Part shown: piece by piece, positions 22,511-34,900 of the stretch
Position numbering within the stretch: the stretch's first letter is position 1
How the letters are laid out: each line of letters starts with the position of its first letter
From: Halichondria panicea
Taxonomy: Eukaryota; Porifera; Demospongiae; Suberitida; Halichondriidae
Assembly (NCBI RefSeq): GCF_963675165.1
Contig: NC_087377.1
Location: 10,774,632 to 10,838,631, forward strand
Direction: 5' to 3'
DNA: 64,000 nt
Made by a program: the position numbers and the translations under genes
Notes under the pieces: generated by a model
What the model saw: the letters and a program-made list of their open reading frames with translations, nothing else
What the model was told of the DNA's origin: nothing
The model's database searches: none

Positions 22511-23504
22511 AAGTGACAAGAAGACACTATAAAAAACACAAAATACAATAAGTTGTTCATTCAATATTCATTTCCACTGTTGCTCTGTGTTCCTTTCTTC
22601 TGGTTGGGCATGGGCGGGGAGCCAGGAAACATCGAATACACTTCAGCAGTCGCTTGACACTTTCTGTTGAGTTTTCAAGCAGTCCGCCGTACTACAATCT
22701 ACGCCTCCACTCCACCATCACAAAGCATTCTTCTTGTATAGTGTTGCAGTCAGTTTTTTAGCCTTGTCTGTTCTTTCCAGTATCTTCAAGAAGTGTTCCA
22801 CAAGCTCTACTAAGTTTCTACTGTCGTCTTTCATTGGGTTGAAGTTGTCTTTTTGTCAACTGCATGGTGTCTCTCGTCGCTCAGCTCACACAAATTCAAT
22901 TCTGTTGCAACGCATCCATAACTGCAGTGGCTTTTTTGTAACCACGTCTCGTGCATGCGCAAGTTAGATAGACCACACCCACTCGTAGAATATGCGTCTT
23001 AGTAACCAAGGTATTTACTAAGACGCATATAGGTGTATATATATATATATATATAATTTATAGCTTCTTTTGTCTTGAAAATCATTTGCTGCATATAGAA
23101 ACCAGCTTAAAACCACTTGCTGCATAGAAAAAATAATTATTTGGTACTTTTGTTTACTGTTGTGATGGCTGGAATTACAATATTGTAATAACTGCATGGA
23201 AACCATGCATATGCTGCATAACAAACTTCCCACAGGAACCACAAAACGATTTAGATATAGAGTGTCCCTATAAAAAAAGTTTTTGGTGAAGGGTGGGCTC
23301 AGGTCTTAAAAGGTCCCTTTCCTAGTGCAATATGGCACTGCATTTCCTTTAATCTCAGAGGTCAAAAGGCAACAATAATGAATAAGGCAGATGAAGTGCG
23401 AGTAAATAGTTTGAATATTTAAGCACAGTCAGGCCTATTGTCAAGTGTATTCACTATAATTATACCTCGAGGCTATAAATTATAGCTGCACAAGGATTAG
23501 GGTA
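22511..23504. other. Intergenic DNA, one short inverted repeat at 22990-23030
   Basis: AATATGCGTCTTAGTAAC and TTACTAAGACGCATAT form a hairpin around 22989-23030, followed by an AT dinucleotide run. A 77-codon forward frame (22734-22967) has no recognisable features and is not called. Confidence 0.4.
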
Positions 23505-23830
23505 AAGCTGTCTATGTCTGCATGTGTATTACAGTTGAAACTGCTCAACGGTTGCAATGCGACGAAAACTAACAGTTTCTACAGGCTTCTAGCTACGTTT
23601 TCTTGGATTTTTACTCGTGGATTTGCAAACAAAAGCTTTTTTCTTATGGCTAATTTTATTCACAGTGAAGGCTATTGTAGTCTCTTTAGCATCTTTCATA
23701 GCATCATCTGTTCGCACAAACTTTCTATTCAACTTATGAGTTAGCCTTGCACTAAAGCACTAGCTGTTTGTTAGCTACAACAGTCAGAAAAGAGCTACTG
23801 CAAAGCTGCATGCCAGAAAAACAGCAGCCA
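23505..23830 (+). repeat. Dispersed repeat (TTCGTGGATTTGCAAA family), copy
   Basis: Contains CTGCTCAACGGTTGCAATGC, CTCGTGGATTTGCAAACAAA and TTAGCCTTGCACTAAAGCAC in the order seen in the other copies (58375, 62275). Non-coding. Confidence 0.65.
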
Positions 23831-23929
23831 TTGTGAACTCTGATCTATTTGCAGATCCACCCCTTTTTTTTATTGACAGAAAATAATTAACTACGTACAT
23901 TAATTGTAGATCTCTATAATTATTATATC

Positions 23930-24480
23930 AGTGTTCCTAGCTGGTTGTATATATGCTATGGTTAGCCGTTTATCAAGATTGTTAATCGTTAATCCAACTG
24001 CAGGCGTATTTTATCGAGCGATGTATTATAATCATTAAGCGATATATTATTATTACAATGATTGAGCGATGTAACTCTACACATTAGCAATATTGTTAGC
24101 CATTCATGGAAAGATGTAACTCTATATATATATTTATCGAGCAATGGTTACATATTTATCTATATGCAACTCTATACATCCAGCGATGGTAGGTCATTCA
24201 TCGAGCGATGAATAGATCTACGAGTTATGCGCGACTATTGTATATAATTATTATATGGGACTGCCATGTATAATTATTATATATGACTGCTGCAATTATA
24301 TAACGAGGTACATACATCGTATATAAATGATGTATATAAATCGTAATGCAATCACTTCATTTGTAAGGGACTGCATGTTATAATTATATGCACATGCTGC
24401 ATAAATACATATGGAGCATCTGCATATGATGCACCACCTGCATATGATGTACCACCTGCGTAATTATGTGTATTCCTTTA
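23930..24480. repeat. AT-rich region with GAGCGATG-type tandem motifs
   Basis: TCGAGCGATG / TTAAGCGATA / TTGAGCGATGTAAC motifs recur from 24015 to 24215, then ATAATTATTATATGGGACTG-type repeats and CACCTGCATATGATG repeats up to 24460. It lies immediately upstream of the large receptor gene, so the proximal promoter must be within or just after it. No TATA box could be singled out. Confidence 0.5.
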
Positions 24481-24567
24481 TGATGTATACGTGCAATTTG
24501 TATTAATTTTGACACAAATGGCACCCCATATTAATCCAGGTGCACAAGGCCATATAGGCAAGGATGT

Positions 24568-25915
24568 ATGGTATTTATTATTATTATTACTCTGGCAGCC
24601 ACTTCAAATGGCAAAGATTTCTACATTGGATTCATGCAGAATCTTGGCGGAACAGAATTTACATCTTTGCGACTGCTGCTTAGTACTGCTGCTGACGAAG
24701 CTATGTTCGTAGTTGAAACTAGAAGTGAAACTATTCAACAAGGAACTGTCACATCTGGGAGTTCAATTTCAATTGAAATTGATCACTCTTTCCAAGTAGC
24801 ACAAAGTGATTTTCGTGATAGAGAGAAAGGGATCCACGTTTATACTACAAACAATGAGAGTATTCTTGTCATTGCGGAAAATTTTGTTTCTCCCTTTAAC
24901 TATGGAGTTTTTCTGGCTTATCCCTGCTTAATATTTGAAACTGAAAGTGGCTACGAGTACTACATCATCTCAACTGAAGCATCTGACAACTTTCGAAGTC
25001 AAGTCTTGATAGTTGGTTGTGAAAATGATACTTTAATCTCAATTATACCCTCTCAATCTGTTTCCTTACCAACAGACATTCATTCTCAAACTGAGAGTGC
25101 AACCATTTCTGTTGATCCTGGTGCATCTCACAATGGAACTTTCAACCAAATGCAAACCCTCCTTTTGATCAGTACGGAAGATCTCACAGGGACAAGGATA
25201 ATATCCAATAAACCTTTGACTGTGATTGCTGGTCATGAGTGTGCGAGTGTACCGCTTTCTGCTACTGGCTGTGAGCCATTTGCTATTCAGGTTCCCCCTG
25301 CCATCACTTGGGGATCAAGTTTCCTTCTAGCTAGTTTTGCTGGAAGAGAAACTCAGTCGGCGTATAAGCTAGTTGTTACCGAAGAGACTACTTTTGTAGT
25401 TACTTGTGGCGATAATTCTCAGGGAAGTACAGTTACTGATAGTTTTCAGTTTAGTTCAGATATGTTTTGCTTCTTGCACTCTTCAAATCCAATACTCTTG
25501 GTACAGAAAGCTACTGGTGGAAGTATCGATGGTATTGGTGATCCTGCCATAGCTTTAGTTTCACCTATCGACCAGTACATCAACAATGTTGCATTTCTTT
25601 CTTTACCATTTGAGTCGAACTACATCAGTGTAACTGTCTCAGCTGAGCACTTTAATGCTTCGAGTATCTTGTTTAATGGTGAAGTAATTAACTGCGAATG
25701 GATTCCAATCTTTAATAACTCAAATTCAGAAGTCCCAGAAGGATATGGATGCAATACAACAGTAGTCTGTGGAAGTGACATGCCCACACAACATGTTGTA
25801 TCTCATTCGGATCCAGACGGACGTCTCTCTGTACTGGTGTATGGATTCACTGTAGATGAAGGATATGGTTACGCCTATCTTGCTGGTCAGGATATTTCCG
25901 TTACAACTGATGATA
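24568..25915 (+). other. Exon 1: signal peptide and IgGFc-binding-like N-terminal domain
   Basis: Residues 1-449. After the signal peptide comes [11 protein letters not shown], then a beta-rich region with the family landmarks [20 protein letters not shown] (about residues 209-228) and [13 protein letters not shown] (about 243-255). These correspond to the DltGt-i-s-kPv-vfsGh and pPv-twG-f blocks of IgGFc-binding protein N-termini. Many N-x-S/T sites suggest glycosylation. The domain is encoded by a single long exon without introns, unlike the rest of the gene. The forward frame runs on 56 bp past the donor at 25916 into the intron. Confidence 0.8.
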
Positions 25916-28900
25916 GTAAGTGTGCTGCGTATTTATGCTACAATGTGTACTTATGCTACAATGTAATTTAAAGGTGGTGATGTTGTCTTCACGACACCTG
26001 GGTCTGTCCCTTATTTTTCCATTGATGGAGCTCCTGGGGTTATTGATCTGGGCAGAGTTTCAGACACCTCTTCTGGTCCAATCTATATTCCAAATGGTTT
26101 AATTTTTGGAAACCATCTGTTCACAGCTGCTTTTGTGAGTGGATATAACTTAACATACTATTTGTGTGACATTGTAAATTATATAGGTGAATGAAAATGG
26201 AGTCATTTCTTTCAATGAACCATGGATGTTTTCGTACCCTAATGATTTCCCCACAAGATCTATTTGGACAAGGCAAAGAAATGTCATAGCACCATTTTGG
26301 AGTGATAATGACATTCGTCTAGAAGGGGTGGTAAGGTACACTTCGTACTGTAATATCTCCAACCATCCAGAGTGCAATCACAATACCGACACATATCAAC
26401 CCCTCCTTGATGTTGTAAATCGGTATATTCAGAATGATGTTGTAGCTGAAGGCAATTTTTTTGTTGGAAATTGGATGCTAATAGCTCAATGGGATCATGT
26501 ACACCCTAGTCCCCATGGCAATGAGACTCAGAATATGGGCTTCTCCAATTTAGAACTAAACAAGGTATGTGGTTTACTTAATTTACAAACGTTTGAGACA
26601 CTTACATTGTCTTACTCCAGACAAACACCTATCAAGCTGTTGTGGTTACCAACATCACTCATTCTTTTGCACTCTTCACCTACATCTGCGGGGAGATCCA
26701 ATGGAGTACATCAGGGACAAAACAGGAGGCTGTCATTGGCTATAATTCTGAGGGACAGTTTTTTTTCAACTATCGCTTATCAGGATACCCATCTGTTGGT
26801 AATGATGTTTCATGTTCAACTAGTTCGGTGAAAAGAAGAAAACGACAAAGTTCCAACGAAAATACAGCAGGGTTTGAGATGCCTACTCAAATGGAGTTGC
26901 AAAATCTTTTTGATTTATGCACTAAGATTTATAAAAAGGATGTATTAGAATACACAGGATCTAGTCCAAGTGCGTCTGCTGATATGTTAGAGCCATGCCC
27001 TCCGACACGAAGCCAAGCTGATGAGGATGGTGCTCGTTTCCGACTTCAAATCGACCGCCCTGATTGCTATGTGTCCATGAAGCCTGTTACACAACGGCTA
27101 TCAACTGTTGGCCCGATTTCACCCACTCAACAGTGCTGCTTCAACAGTGATGGGTGAGCGTGTTTGCTATAATAATGTATAGCTACACATGCATGTATAT
27201 TGTACGATAATGATGGTCACATTGTGGTCTGTGGTCTGTTCTGTGGAATTTATAAAGACCATGCATGCATGTATGCAGGCTTTATGCAGGCTTTTAACTG
27301 GAGTCCTTACATAAGATTGTACATAATTGATTCATATATAAATTTCGATGATGTGCATGCATACTAATTGTATACACAATTCTAGATAAGGGCGGCCTAT
27401 CATATATCCTTCCTAGTGCTGAGTAGTAAAGTGTACTTATCATTTACTATACAGGGCTTTAATAACAAGTGGTGTTGGAGCTGGAACGTTATTAATTCAA
27501 CATCCTTTAAGAGATCCTGATGGCTATATTGAAAATAATGCAGCAGATTCAACTTTTGGTGACAAGACATTCCGAGACACTTGTTGCGATGAGAGGTTAA
27601 ATGGTACTCAGTGTAATCAATTCATGAATAGAAGACCAAGTGACAACTCAAGTGGCTATACACCACCTAGTATAGGTATGCAACTTGCATCAAGTACACG
27701 AGTGCCTAATCCCTATAATCCATATCACACATGTACCACTGCATGGCACACACGTTATATGATTAAGAGTGCAATATGGGATTATAATGGCACCCATAAA
27801 CAGGGCCGTAGATTAATTGCTTAGGTTTGCAGGGGTGGCAAAATAGCAGCTGAAAATGTGTACTAAAAAAAGATCATTCATATCCTCTGAGTATATATGG
27901 CAGCTTCCAACTTGCTGTGGCACCAACTTAGAGCAACTAAAACAAGGTAGCTTGAACTATAGGAAGGTGCTCCTGCTTCCTATAGAGGCACAGTGAAGCT
28001 CAGAATTTTACCTAAAAAAAGTCATAGCTTATTCTCAGCAGTCAGCATGCGCATCAGATAGCCCTGCCCACATCTCAATTTCGTGACATCATTCTAATCA
28101 CTATAGCATTGATCATGTGCAGATCGGCAGATCTGGAATGCCAGGGGGGCCAACTGCCCCCCCCCCCCCGCTGCCTACGGCCCTGCATAACAAGCATCAT
28201 TGGCTTAACACTCAGCTATATATATACGCCGAGTGCTATTATAACCTTGCTATTGCTTGTTGTACTCGTGCTATTAATCCCTTATTGCACAAGAAAATCC
28301 TAATCGTTATGACAGAGCAGCCTCCAAGTATATGGTTTTTTCCAGATTTACACGGATTTTTCTCTTCTAATAATTATGGTTATACGGAATTAAGTGCAAA
28401 ACAGATATAGACATGTACTGCCTGTACTTGTGACCTTTTTATCAGCTTAAAGAATAACTGGCCTTAGTTTTGTGAAATGGACAGTGAAAAGCGTCTATAG
28501 ATCTAGTACCATGCATCACTACAGCTGTAGTAACTCTATATGTCCTATGCTGGTGGTAAGTCTGATACAGAAACACATGCTCTAAATTCAGCTCTAAATT
28601 TATTTAGTCTTGCTTGCCCCGCCATTTAGTGAAGGGGCGGGACAAATTATAAAGCCATTCGCAGCATTTCATCTCATTTCCATGTTTTTGATTGAAAATC
28701 AGTATTAAATACGTAGCTTCCCTAAAAACACAAGTTTCTACTTGCATGGAGGTTCTATTATGAGGAAGTTCTCTGAGCAAAAACTAAGAAGCTTGAATTT
28801 GCACTTTGGTACACGCGGCCTTTATTCGAGATACGTGTTTACACCGAAGTGATCCTAAAAAAAGTAGAATTGTATGATTGTGGTAGCTGCAAGAGTGAGA

Positions 28901-31900
28901 GAGTGCTGCAAGGCTCTACTGATGCAGCAGCCACACTTTTTAACAACAATCGGTTAATCATTTCGCACTCCTTCAGTTTCCCTGTAATTCTGCCTGCATG
29001 CATGAGCAAAATCATAAGTTAGGATTTATTAGGTGTTGAAAATGTACAATTTTTAACATTATACGGTATAGTTCCTTGCATGAAGCCTCTATATGCTTCT
29101 TTGTTTTTAAACAATGTGACATTATTATACCAACATTTACCTTATTATATACCTCCTGAAAAAAATGTAACTGTGGTGTGTATAGAGAACCTTGCATGGT
29201 TGCCATTTTTGAGTGCCCGGATCGAAAATTGGGCCCCAGGTAGCAATTATGCTAGTAGAATAATAGGCACTCAATTAAGCTCAATTAGCATTGAGCATTA
29301 TTCTAGAATAATAGGCATAGATTTTGACATAGTGGTGTGGTTTAGAACAAATGGGCGTAGTTATTGTGTTACCATAATTATAGCTAGAAATTTCTGCGGC
29401 CCAACAATTCTGCAAATTCTGCAAATGAATGAGTAAACGCAGAAATATTATCCGCGAATGCTTATTAACCACGCTTAATTTAACAGTTGAAAGTTCAATT
29501 CGCAGAAATATTATCCGCAGAAGGTATTTTTATAGCTATTCGCAGAATTTTTAGACCACAGAAATTTCTAGCTATACAGTAGTTAGAAAAATACACTACC
29601 ACATGGCCTGTGCTAATGGCATCACCAAGTGTTAGAGTGACTCACTGTTCTTAGAATTCATTTAATGACAGACGAACTCTCGCTTTTCGCGATTACATTA
29701 ATTGAGGCCTCAGTTATGTTATAGTACAATAGTAGACTCATTTGTTGATCGTCATAAAACTGAATTTATTTCGAGAATAATGGGTGACAACAAAAGAATA
29801 ATAGGTAGACTCTCTTGGCATAAAAGAATAGTAATTTTTCTAGCATAATTGGGAAAAGCCTAGCCCCAGGGCCGTTTTTAATGATATTATAGTGACATGC
29901 AGTTCTCTATAATTATAATAGTTAGACACTGTTTAGGAAGTTTCTACATGATTTAGAAGCCCAAAGGGCTGGTTGTAGTATCCCGAACGCAGTGAGGGTT
30001 CTACTAGCCCCGAGGACTTCTAAATCATGTGGAAACTTCCTAAACAGTGTCTAAGCATTTTAGATCATAGCAACCATGAGTATTTAGCCAATCAGATTTG
30101 AATGTTCTTATCTAATCTTTGCTACATGATTTTCTAAGTGAAGTACATAAGTAAGTACATGATTTTCTAAGTAAGTAAGTACATGATTTTCTAAGTTGGA
30201 TAGAACACTTCCTTTAGCCAATCAGATTGCAGTATTAATGGCAAACATGATCTAAAATTTATTATGTATGGTAACGTGAATAAAAAATGTAAGGAATGTC
30301 ACATGAATAATTGTTAGTGTATGTACACTTAGTTAATATAATAATGTCTTATATCTATGTTTAGACTTGCTAGAACATTCTAGAACTGTCTTGTGTTCAT
30401 TGTGACCATGTGCTTAGTCAGTCCATGATATCTTTCTTATTTGTCAATCTGAGAACTTGCTCTATCTAGCTAAGTCATATTGCAAGCTTTGCACAATAAT
30501 GACCCGTGTCCAATTTCCTCTGATATACCATTCTTTAATTTCATGCAGGTATCGGCTGGGGAGATCCACATTATACAACATTTGATGGTCTATTTTATGA
30601 TTTTCAAGGACAAGGAGATTTTCACTTGTTGCAAGTTATACCCGAAGGGCATGATGATTCAATATTTTCTATTCAAGGCCGTTTATCGACTGAACCATTT
30701 GAATCAGAGAGTGTTGGATGGACATTGCATGTTGGACTAGCATTTGGAGCATCAGATAATGCTTTTGAGGTATAGGTAGATCCTGTATTAGGTATAATTA
30801 TGTTACGATAATTATGGTGCTGACGTATTGGTATAGACAAGTGTATAATTATATATGGATGTCTAAATTTGATCTCATTATCTTGAAATGTGGTGGTTGC
30901 AGGTTGGTAAGGCACCAGGATTCAGACTAATTCAAACCAGGCCGGGAACTTTTGCAATGGAGATCAATGTGACAAGCCATAATTCAATATGGAAATCGCC
31001 TAATGGAGACGTGGAAATACAATACACGCAGCCACAAAATAATCAACCCGTTATACTGAATGCTTACTTCTTCAATACTGGAATTCATCTTTTGGTGAGG
31101 CGCTATCCATTAAATAATTGGATTCCGGGACTTGATCCGTTATTGTATGACTGGATAAACTTTGAAGTTCGAGTGCCTTGTAGTTATTCCATGAGGACCT
31201 TTGGCCTTTTGGGCAACTTGGATGGAGACTCAACAAATGATCTTTATAGACGTGGAAATACAATACCTTTAAATTTTCCAGGAAGTCTAACTGAAGAGCA
31301 GCTGCGAGAAATTCTTCAAGACTCATGTAAGTTTGGTTGTTTGTATCCTCTAGTACTTAAAATTATATGATTTTCAGGGATAGTACAACAAGGTGAAAGC
31401 CTTTTTTCTGTTCCTGCTCGTCGTCGTAGACGCCAAGCGTCAGAATTTCAGCCTGTTTTCTTCGAGAATTTAAACTTTACAGATGAGCAAAGACTGATTT
31501 GTGACAATAATCGCCAATGCCTGTTTGATTTAGTTGCTTCTGGACAGCTGGACCTTGCTATGACCACTCTTGACCATGAAAAACAAGCTAATATGACAAA
31601 CGAGCTCTTAAGTGAGTGTAAATATGCTATGTATATGTAATATAGTTGTACACCATAATTATAGAGTGATCGTATCTATATAATTATATGAGTGTGCAGT
31701 TATAAAAAAATATGTGTTCACAATGGTTTATTAACCATACTCCCTATTATTAAATTATCTGTGTGTGCATGGTCTTACTAATTTTAGGAGACAATTTAGA
31801 AAACCAATGATGCATGGAATTCATTTTTCTGTATAGTCCTATAGCATCTATTCATGCACCTTATAGTGATCTATTCATCGCATCAATAGTGACTATTGCT

Positions 31901-34900
31901 GGCCATGCAGTGGGTATGTATATGTGATTTGTACTTGATGTTCATATAATTATATATACACATCAGTGCATGTACAAGGTTAACTGTATATACTATAATA
32001 ATACCATTCTCTCACAGACAATTTCCCACCTATTATAACATCAGAGAATACAAGTTACAAGGCTATTTTGGGCCAAGAATTGGTGATTTATCTGAATGTT
32101 GAAGATTCTGCTGATAATTTTACCGTGGTTGTACAAGGAGGCCTACCTGATAACTCTGTTTTGGAAAAGCTGTCAGAAGGAAAATATGTATTTCAATGGA
32201 CCATGAATAAAATCGTAGCTGAGCCACTAAAGTTTTTGGCTAATGACTCAAAAGGTGCTGCCTCGATACTTGCTGTAACTCTAGAAATCTGTGCTTGTGC
32301 CAATGGAGGGAATTGTACTCTAGATGGCTTACTGAGTTCTAACAACGAGGTCATTATTCTAAATTGCTTATGCATGAAAGGTAATATGTAATTATAATAA
32401 CAGCTTAGGTGTATATAATTATATATATAGAGTGTGTGTGATTCTAGGTCGTTTGCTATAGTTAGCTTTCGTGTTAATTGCATGTCTGCATGCATGACTG
32501 TGTATATAATTATAGCTTGAAAATATTCACTCTTCCTGGCTGTACGTATAATTATGTTTATCTGGCTTTCCATATAGCATTTTCTGGAACTTTCTGTGAG
32601 GAGGATCGCAATGGGTGCTCAGAGATACAATGTTTTGAGGGGGTTGAGTGTATGGACGTTCCTGCTCCTGGAGTTGGGGCGGTTTGTGGGGATTGTCCTC
32701 CAGGCTATACTGGAGACTCACTCAAGTGTTATGGTAATATATAATGCATCGTTATACTGATCTAAAGGAGTATTATATAATATAATAATATGTAATGAGA
32801 AACAGTAATAAGTTGATTTGCAAATCAACGGAGTAAGTGTTGTGTTCTCAGATATTGACGAGTGTTTCCTTGATGCAACTCTATGTGAGCAAGTATGCAC
32901 AAATACTGATGGGGGGTTTGTGTGCTCTTGCATGGAGGGTTATCAGCTACTTGATGGGAACCAGTGTGAAGGTATAGAAAGAACCAAAAAAGTGGTGCAG
33001 CTATATATAATTATATGATTATTCTTTGTGCAGATATTGATGAGTGTACGACAATTAATAATTGTCAACAGGTGTGCACGAACACTGAGGGCTCATACTC
33101 TTGTAGCTGCAGTGAAGGGTTTACATTGGCAACAGATGATAGAAACTGCACTGGTGCGCATTCATGAGTGTGTATCTTAGAGTTAAATCTATTAATACAA
33201 TTATTAAGACTATATTATTATACATTACATCTGTAATTAATGTCCACAGCGGATGTGTCATGTGATGGAGCCTGTTCTTTCGCATGTGCTGTCATAGATG
33301 AACAAGAATTATGCTATTGTCCTGCTGGATTCCACCTTGAAGAAGTGACAAGAACTCAATGCAACGGTTAGCTGAGTATAATAATTATATATATACACAC
33401 ATTAGGCCATGCAAAGTCAATTTGTAGTTTCTCAGGCCCTCACGCAAGGAATTTGGCAGCTTTCCAAATATCACGTGACCTCAAATTAAAGGCACTAAAA
33501 AAAAAGTAAAGGACAAATTTGTATGGTTTTTATCATGAATATAAATATGAACTTTAAATTATGCTTATTGAGAAGTCGGGGGTGTGTTTTCAATTGAATA
33601 TTATTAGGCCAGGCAAAGTAGATTAGTAGTTTCTCATCACTGAAAATTGATGAGGCCATGAGATCATTATTCATTATTTATTATGCTGACAGTGCAATAT
33701 TTTATTACACAAACAAACATTATGCCATCAGTAATTGAACTTTTCGGTTTCTACTATAATAATTTTGCCTGTGGTTGAGTGTAACTCATTAATTATAGAC
33801 CACTCCCTGATATACAATGGGTGTAGACCACACCCCAAAAATAATGAATAATGAACTTTTGGGGGGGGGGGAAGTGATGAGGGGCTGATGAGAAACTACT
33901 AATCTAGTTTGCCTGGCCTATCATTAATATTAAATTTTATCAATTGCCTCAATCCGCTTGCTATTTTGGAATAATAGCGAATTACAAATTGATTGTGTGA
34001 CCTTAATTCTATAAACAGATCGAGATGAATGCCTAATAGAGAGCAATCCTTGTGAGCATGTGTGCACCAACAACGAGGGCTCATTCAGCTGCTCCTGTAG
34101 AACTGGCTATCAGCTCCTCAATAATGGCAAAACATGTGAAGGTAGATTGTGATGGTTCAGTAGCAAAGTTCAAGCTTGCATGTATGAGGTATAGTTTTGA
34201 AATTTGAGATTGTAGTGTTACTGTATTTAGTGCTGATCACATGATCTCCAGCCAATCAGCTTATCTGAAAGTAGTCAGGTGACCATGGATTAAATAACTT
34301 AATCCACACTTAAGTGTGCTTTAAGTTGGTTTGTTAATGCACACTTTTATCAAACAATCATAATACAAGCAGATTGAATCTGAATCTCATCATAATTATA
34401 ATAATAATACAAGCAGATTGAATACGTACACAAGCAAAGCTGAAAAGTATTAGAAAGTTGAATGTTATTGTTTCGACTTGTTTCATGTGTACTGAATTGC
34501 TGACTTGACCATAGCATCACTTTTTTGTCTGGAGAAATAGGCTCAGCTTGCTTCAAAGATGTACGTACCTGTACCTAAGCAAGATCCATATAATCGTTTC
34601 ATCAAAGGTGCTTTGAATATCATAGCGTTCCAAAAGAGCAAACCAGATACTCATTGCCATATAGTTTGCGCACAAAGTTTCCCATCCAGTAAGCCAGATC
34701 AACTGGAGGCATATCGATCCAGTAGTGGGATCGGGACTGTTGGTCAGCAGGAGAAATAAGTCGAGAACATGCCCAGTCAGTCCAGATAGCTTTAGATCGT
34801 ATCTCCTTTTCCTTTGCATCAGTTACTGGATCTACAAACCTACTAAAACTTGCTATTACGTCTAGCTAGCTAGCTAGCCACCAGCAACTGATTTAAAATG

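Noticed and set aside
24491-24712. Forward frame overlapping the start of the receptor gene in another frame
   Set aside because: Its content after 24568 is the out-of-frame shadow of exon 1, which has strong domain support.
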